From Spirochaetota bacterium (GTDB lineage: Bacteria; Spirochaetota; UBA4802; JAFGJZ01), in the NCBI GenBank assembly GCA_022704645.1, contig JAKJGA010000009.1, forward strand, positions 1 to 25,227: a stretch of DNA of 25,227 bases, written 5' to 3'. Shown piece after piece: positions 22,497 through 25,227 of the stretch. The translations under genes were made by a program, and so were the position numbers. The notes under the pieces were generated by a model. It was not told the DNA's origin and searched no databases. It worked only from the letters and a program-made list of their open reading frames with translations. Position 1 is the first letter of the stretch. Every line of letters begins with the position of its first letter.

Positions 22497-23681
22497 TCAT
22501 ATTATAATATAATCATGTGGTGCGGGAGTAATTATTTCCGCACCGTCTTTTTTAACCAGTACAGTATCTTCAATTCCGACGACGCCGATTCCTTCGAGTG
22601 AAACTTTAGGTTCAATAGCGATTGTCATATCTTCTGTTATTTCATATTTCATTTTCGGAGCGAGAAACGGAGGTTCATCTAGAAGAAGTCCAACTCCGTG
22701 ACCTACGAAACGAACCTTGTCGGAACCGAGTCCCATGAACTCCTTTGAATAACCGAATTCAGAAGCTCTTTTTTCAGCGTGAAAATAAATATCTTCCCAT
22801 ATCGCTCCGGGTTTTATCATGGAAATGATTTCTTTATGAATTGTCAGCATAGCCTCGTATGCTTTTTTTACTTTATCGGCCGGTTTTCCAATGCTTGCCA
22901 TTCTTGTGATGTCAAGATGGTAACCTTCGAGAATGAATGCATAATCAAAAATAATAGGATCATGTTCCCTGATTACGTCATTGGATGCTCCGAAAGGATT
23001 GGCATGAGAAACACCTTTTCCTGAACAGATTCCGTCAAATTTATTTCCTGAGAGCGTGTTAATTCCGGATGAACATACGCCTGGAGAAACTACGAGAGCT
23101 TCCTGTTTGCTGTTGAGTCCGCTTGATTTGTTCAACCGGAAATAATTTTCTATGAAAAGACTGATTTCTAGTTCTGTCATTCCTATAACGAAATTTTCTT
23201 TTACTATTTCGGGAATTCTCGCTGCAATTTTGCCGCCTTGCAGCATAATTTCTATTTCTGCAGGGCTTTTTCTTGTTCTGATAAATCTTGCATCCCAGGA
23301 AAGATCATACGGTAAAGCTGAAGGAGAAAGTTTCATGATTCTTTCGACTGATGAATATGATGTTGAATCAAGAGTAAATCCGATTTTTGATGCAGCATCA
23401 AGTTTTCTGTCTGACCAGATCTTTTTGAGATCAGTGCTTCCTGCAAAGAAAAGAGTCTCAATATGCGAAACGCTTTCTCTGAGCTTTTGATCTCCCTTTC
23501 TCGCAAGAATAAAAGCGTCGCCTTCTGCCGGAATGACGAGATAAAGCGGAATGACCGAACCTGAATAATAGTAAAGTTCAGACGGCTGGTTGAAAACGGC
23601 GGCAGAGATTCCTTTGCCGGAAAGAAAATTTTTAATGATGTTTAGGCGGTCAGAAAATTCAGAATCGGTAAATGTAAACAT
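22497..23681 (-). CDS. M24-family metallopeptidase (Xaa-Pro aminopeptidase-like)
   Basis: A 394-aa cytoplasmic peptidase. The N-terminal creatinase-like domain (~8-140) is followed by the pita-bread M24 domain (~145-390). All five metal ligands are visible: Asp246 (IIFDYAF), Asp257 (YHLDITRM), His328 (VGHGVGLLLDEPP), Glu357 (AIEPKV) and Glu371 (VGIEDTV). The His-rich prolidase/aminopeptidase P signature RFVGHGVGL is intact. It probably removes N-terminal residues before proline or cleaves X-Pro dipeptides. AGAGG precedes the ATG. It is convergent with the lipoprotein gene, stops 12 bases apart. Confidence 0.93.
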   Translation of the reverse strand: MFTFTDSEFSDRLNIIKNFLSGKGISAAVFNQPSELYYYSGSVIPLYLVIPAEGDAFILARKGDQKLRESVSHIETLFFAGSTDLKKIWSDRKLDAASKIGFTLDSTSYSSVERIMKLSPSALPYDLSWDARFIRTRKSPAEIEIMLQGGKIAARIPEIVKENFVIGMTELEISLFIENYFRLNKSSGLNSKQEALVVSPGVCSSGINTLSGNKFDGICSGKGVSHANPFGASNDVIREHDPIIFDYAFILEGYHLDITRMASIGKPADKVKKAYEAMLTIHKEIISMIKPGAIWEDIYFHAEKRASEFGYSKEFMGLGSDKVRFVGHGVGLLLDEPPFLAPKMKYEITEDMTIAIEPKVSLEGIGVVGIEDTVLVKKDGAEIITPAPHDYIII

Positions 23682-23695
23682 AACAGCCTCTATAA

Positions 23696-23725
23696 TCAGT
23701 AAAATTCAAAAGAAAAAACTGTCAA
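23696..23725 (-). promoter_or_regulatory. Candidate promoter of the M24 peptidase gene
   Basis: A consensus -35 TTGACA (23725-23720) is present. The -10 is less certain: TACTGA (23701-23696) gives an 18-base spacer but puts the transcript start close to the ribosome-binding site at 23691-23687. Confidence 0.35.
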
Positions 23726-23829
23726 TAATTAGTTTAACGGTATGGTATAGTGAAAAACAAAAATGACTAAATATATCTATTGATGTGAGTTTTTGTTAAA
23801 AAGATTTAAACACAGCAAAGAAAATATTG

Positions 23830-24582
23830 TCATCTCTTGAGCTTGCAGATGTAATTAACCATAACCGTTTCATCAATTGGTTTTTCAAAAGTATAGTCCC
23901 CGAATACTGTAATCAGTTCAAGCGGTGATCTCTCAATTGCCGAAAGTATTTCATTTTCGCTGTGAATTCTCTGAAGATGTTCTTCTGTGGTGTCTTTATT
24001 TTCATCCAGAAAGCGAAGCTTTGATGTGATTATGCGCTTTTTCTTGTCATAGACGTTCTCCCATTTGATATAACAGCCTTTATGATAGTAGTCGCTTCTC
24101 TGTTTGTCAAAGTTGCTGAGTATATTATACTCCGTTGTTGAATCAAAAATAAAAATGCTGTTCTGATGCATGCTTGCGGCTGCGTTTTCCAATAATAGCT
24201 CGACATGTTTCATATCTAGAATATAGTTTAATGTATCATGAACACAGAAAATGAAATCGAATTTTTTCTTAAATGAAAATTTAGAAGCATCTGCGCATAC
24301 GAGCTTGAAATTTTTTTTTGCCCTTTTCCGTGCAGATAGAAGCATTTCGAGAGAATAGTCAACTCCGATTATATTGTAACCTTCAGAAGAAAATTTCGCC
24401 CCGAATTTTCCTGTTCCGCATCCTATTTCCAGAACGCTTTCTGCTTGCGGGTTGTATGTAAGCATTAATTCTTTAAGATAATGAAACCATTCTTCATAGT
24501 CTATGTCTTTTAAGACATAGTCGTAATGTTCTGCGAAATCTGTGTATTTTTCTTTTTTGGTGCTCATACTTGCTTTTATCAT
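23830..24582 (-). CDS. SAM-dependent class I methyltransferase
   Basis: A 250-aa protein with the Rossmann methyltransferase core: motif I VLEIGCGTGKFG (50-61), acidic loop GVDYSLEML, CADASKFSF and FDFIFCVHDTLNYIL. The C-terminal half (~145-250) is a beta-rich cap (YYHKGCYIKWENVYDKKKR) seen in the Methyltransf_25/glycine-N-methyltransferase-like group. The methyl acceptor cannot be told. The start at 24582 has a GCGGAT ribosome-binding site that sits in the 3' arm of a 12-bp hairpin. The gene follows the MBL-fold gene by 49 bases and is likely in its operon. Confidence 0.87.
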   Translation of the reverse strand: MIKASMSTKKEKYTDFAEHYDYVLKDIDYEEWFHYLKELMLTYNPQAESVLEIGCGTGKFGAKFSSEGYNIIGVDYSLEMLLSARKRAKKNFKLVCADASKFSFKKKFDFIFCVHDTLNYILDMKHVELLLENAAASMHQNSIFIFDSTTEYNILSNFDKQRSDYYHKGCYIKWENVYDKKKRIITSKLRFLDENKDTTEEHLQRIHSENEILSAIERSPLELITVFGDYTFEKPIDETVMVNYICKLKR

Positions 24583-24585
24583 CAG

Positions 24586-24618
24586 TTATCCGCTTTTTTT
24601 ACTTATAAAAGCGGATAA
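24586..24618 (-). repeat. 12-bp perfect inverted repeat covering the methyltransferase ribosome-binding site
   Basis: TTATCCGCTTTT and AAAAGCGGATAA flank a 9-base spacer. In the minus-strand mRNA the 3' arm contains the GCGGAT Shine-Dalgarno and ends three bases before the ATG at 24582. It lies 13 bases after the MBL gene's stop, so it may attenuate transcription or translation between the two genes, or serve as an operator. No T-tract follows on the minus strand. Confidence 0.6.
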
Positions 24619-24631
24619 GCTTTATAAAGAA

Positions 24632-25227
24632 TTACCGGTAATTTTTATTCTTAATATAAGGATTATTTTCTTTTTCGTAGCCAATTGATGTTTTATCTCC
24701 GTGTCCGGGATAGACTGTATAATTTTCCGGAAGGGTTAAAAGAACTTCATTTATTGATTTCATCAAAACAGATAAATTTCCCCCGAATAGATCTGTTCTT
24801 CCAATGCTTTGAAGAAAAAGAACATCTCCGGAAAAAATTGAAGATTCGATTACAAATGAAAATGAACCCTGAGAATGGCCGGGCGTATGAAGAGGTTCAA
24901 TTTTTAAACCGGCTACTTCGATTTCTTCTTTGTGCCGAATCACTTTGTTTATTTCAACCGGTTTCGGAGACGGAAGGGCAAACATTCTTGCCTGAAATGT
25001 AAGATTTGCCAGAAGATCGGTATCATCCTTTCCCATATATACGTCAGGATTGCCATATGCATCTCTGATATCATTTACTCCGGCAACATGATCTATGTGC
25101 GCGTGAGTCAACAGAATCGCTTCAACTGAAAGCTTGTTTGTATCTATATGATTTCTGATTTCGGAGCAGTCGTGACCGGGATCAATTATTATTGAAGAAT
25201 TGCCGTTTACTAACAGATAAGAATTTA
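24632..25227 (-). CDS. Metallo-beta-lactamase-fold hydrolase (glyoxalase II/YcbL-like), N-terminus outside window
   Basis: The frame is open from the window edge to the stop at 24634-24632, giving ~198 residues beginning NSYLLVNGNSSIIIDPGHD. Metal ligands are all visible: THAHIDH (HxHxDH), the next His in TPGHSQGS, Asp in FSGDVLF and His in YPGHGDKTS. The arrangement fits small glyoxalase II-like MBL hydrolases, with probable hydroxyacyl-glutathione or other thioester substrates; the exact substrate is unknown. Only the first beta-strand or so is missing. Reading only from the first start-like codon at 25111 would wrongly cut off the N-terminal ~40 residues seen here. Confidence 0.93.
   Translation of the reverse strand, partial: NSYLLVNGNSSIIIDPGHDCSEIRNHIDTNKLSVEAILLTHAHIDHVAGVNDIRDAYGNPDVYMGKDDTDLLANLTFQARMFALPSPKPVEINKVIRHKEEIEVAGLKIEPLHTPGHSQGSFSFVIESSIFSGDVLFLQSIGRTDLFGGNLSVLMKSINEVLLTLPENYTVYPGHGDKTSIGYEKENNPYIKNKNYR

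Noticed and set aside
22485..22512. A terminator between the propeller lipoprotein and the M24 gene
   Set aside because: Only an A+T-rich palindrome (ATATTATAATAT type) is present, with no G+C stem or T-tract.
24634..24643. ACCGGTAATT shared with 20731-20740
   Set aside because: A 10-base match at two sites, one of them within coding sequence and the stop codon of the MBL gene. Likely chance; no third copy was noticed.

Overview
The window is compact, low-G+C bacterial chromosome (A+T-rich by eye, not computed). Diderm envelope genes dominate: several lipoproteins with clear lipoboxes, a bifunctional class A PBP, an HtrA protease, signal peptidase I and an SPFH protein. There are also signalling proteins (SBP3-PAS-HisKA_2 kinase, PAS-GGDEF cyclase) and a bacteriohemerythrin. 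The lipoproteins with DUF1566-like and Ig/cadherin-like domains, plus CarD next to a PIN-TRAM protein, fit a spirochaete or a similar free-living anaerobic or microaerophilic diderm. That placement is an inference. I see no IS elements, phage genes, tRNA or rRNA genes, or CRISPR arrays.

Layout. 1-2075: start of an unidentified minus-strand gene, an isochorismatase-fold protein whose nucleophile position is Ser, a TetR regulator with two perfect 16-bp palindromes in its promoter, and a GNAT acetyltransferase. 2064-8698 (minus): a tightly packed run that reads as one operon: small lipoprotein, degenerate SDR, HtrA, 63-aa membrane protein, PBP1A, CarD, PIN-TRAM, flavodoxin-like FMN protein. 8900-9910: SPFH-SHOCT protein with its own promoter and terminator. 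9995-13443 (plus): TtcA-like tRNA thiolase, then signal peptidase I, gamma-carbonic-anhydrase-like protein and a GH18-like hydrolase. 13444-15483 (minus): Dabb protein and a large DUF1566 lipoprotein, divergent from 15575-19308 (plus): hybrid sensor kinase, DUF3820 protein and a zinc-finger SDR. 19310-20613 (minus): bacteriohemerythrin overlapping a PAS-GGDEF diguanylate cyclase.

The most interesting region is 20758-22484. The 404-base gap between the diguanylate cyclase and a lipoprotein contains a sequence that matches the cobalamin riboswitch core. It has a closing P1 helix, a compensatory core change, and a downstream hairpin whose CGCG loop can kiss L5. That hairpin abuts the ribosome-binding site of a 24-codon ORF, which is followed by a lipoprotein with an Ig-like domain and six ~50-residue WxxLG repeats (a predicted beta-propeller). 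By analogy with the Bacteroides B12-binding surface beta-propeller lipoprotein BtuG, I propose that this is a B12-regulated, possibly corrinoid-capturing, surface lipoprotein.

22497-25227 (minus) holds an M24 aminopeptidase, a SAM methyltransferase with a strong hairpin over its start, and a partial metallo-beta-lactamase-fold hydrolase that runs off the window.
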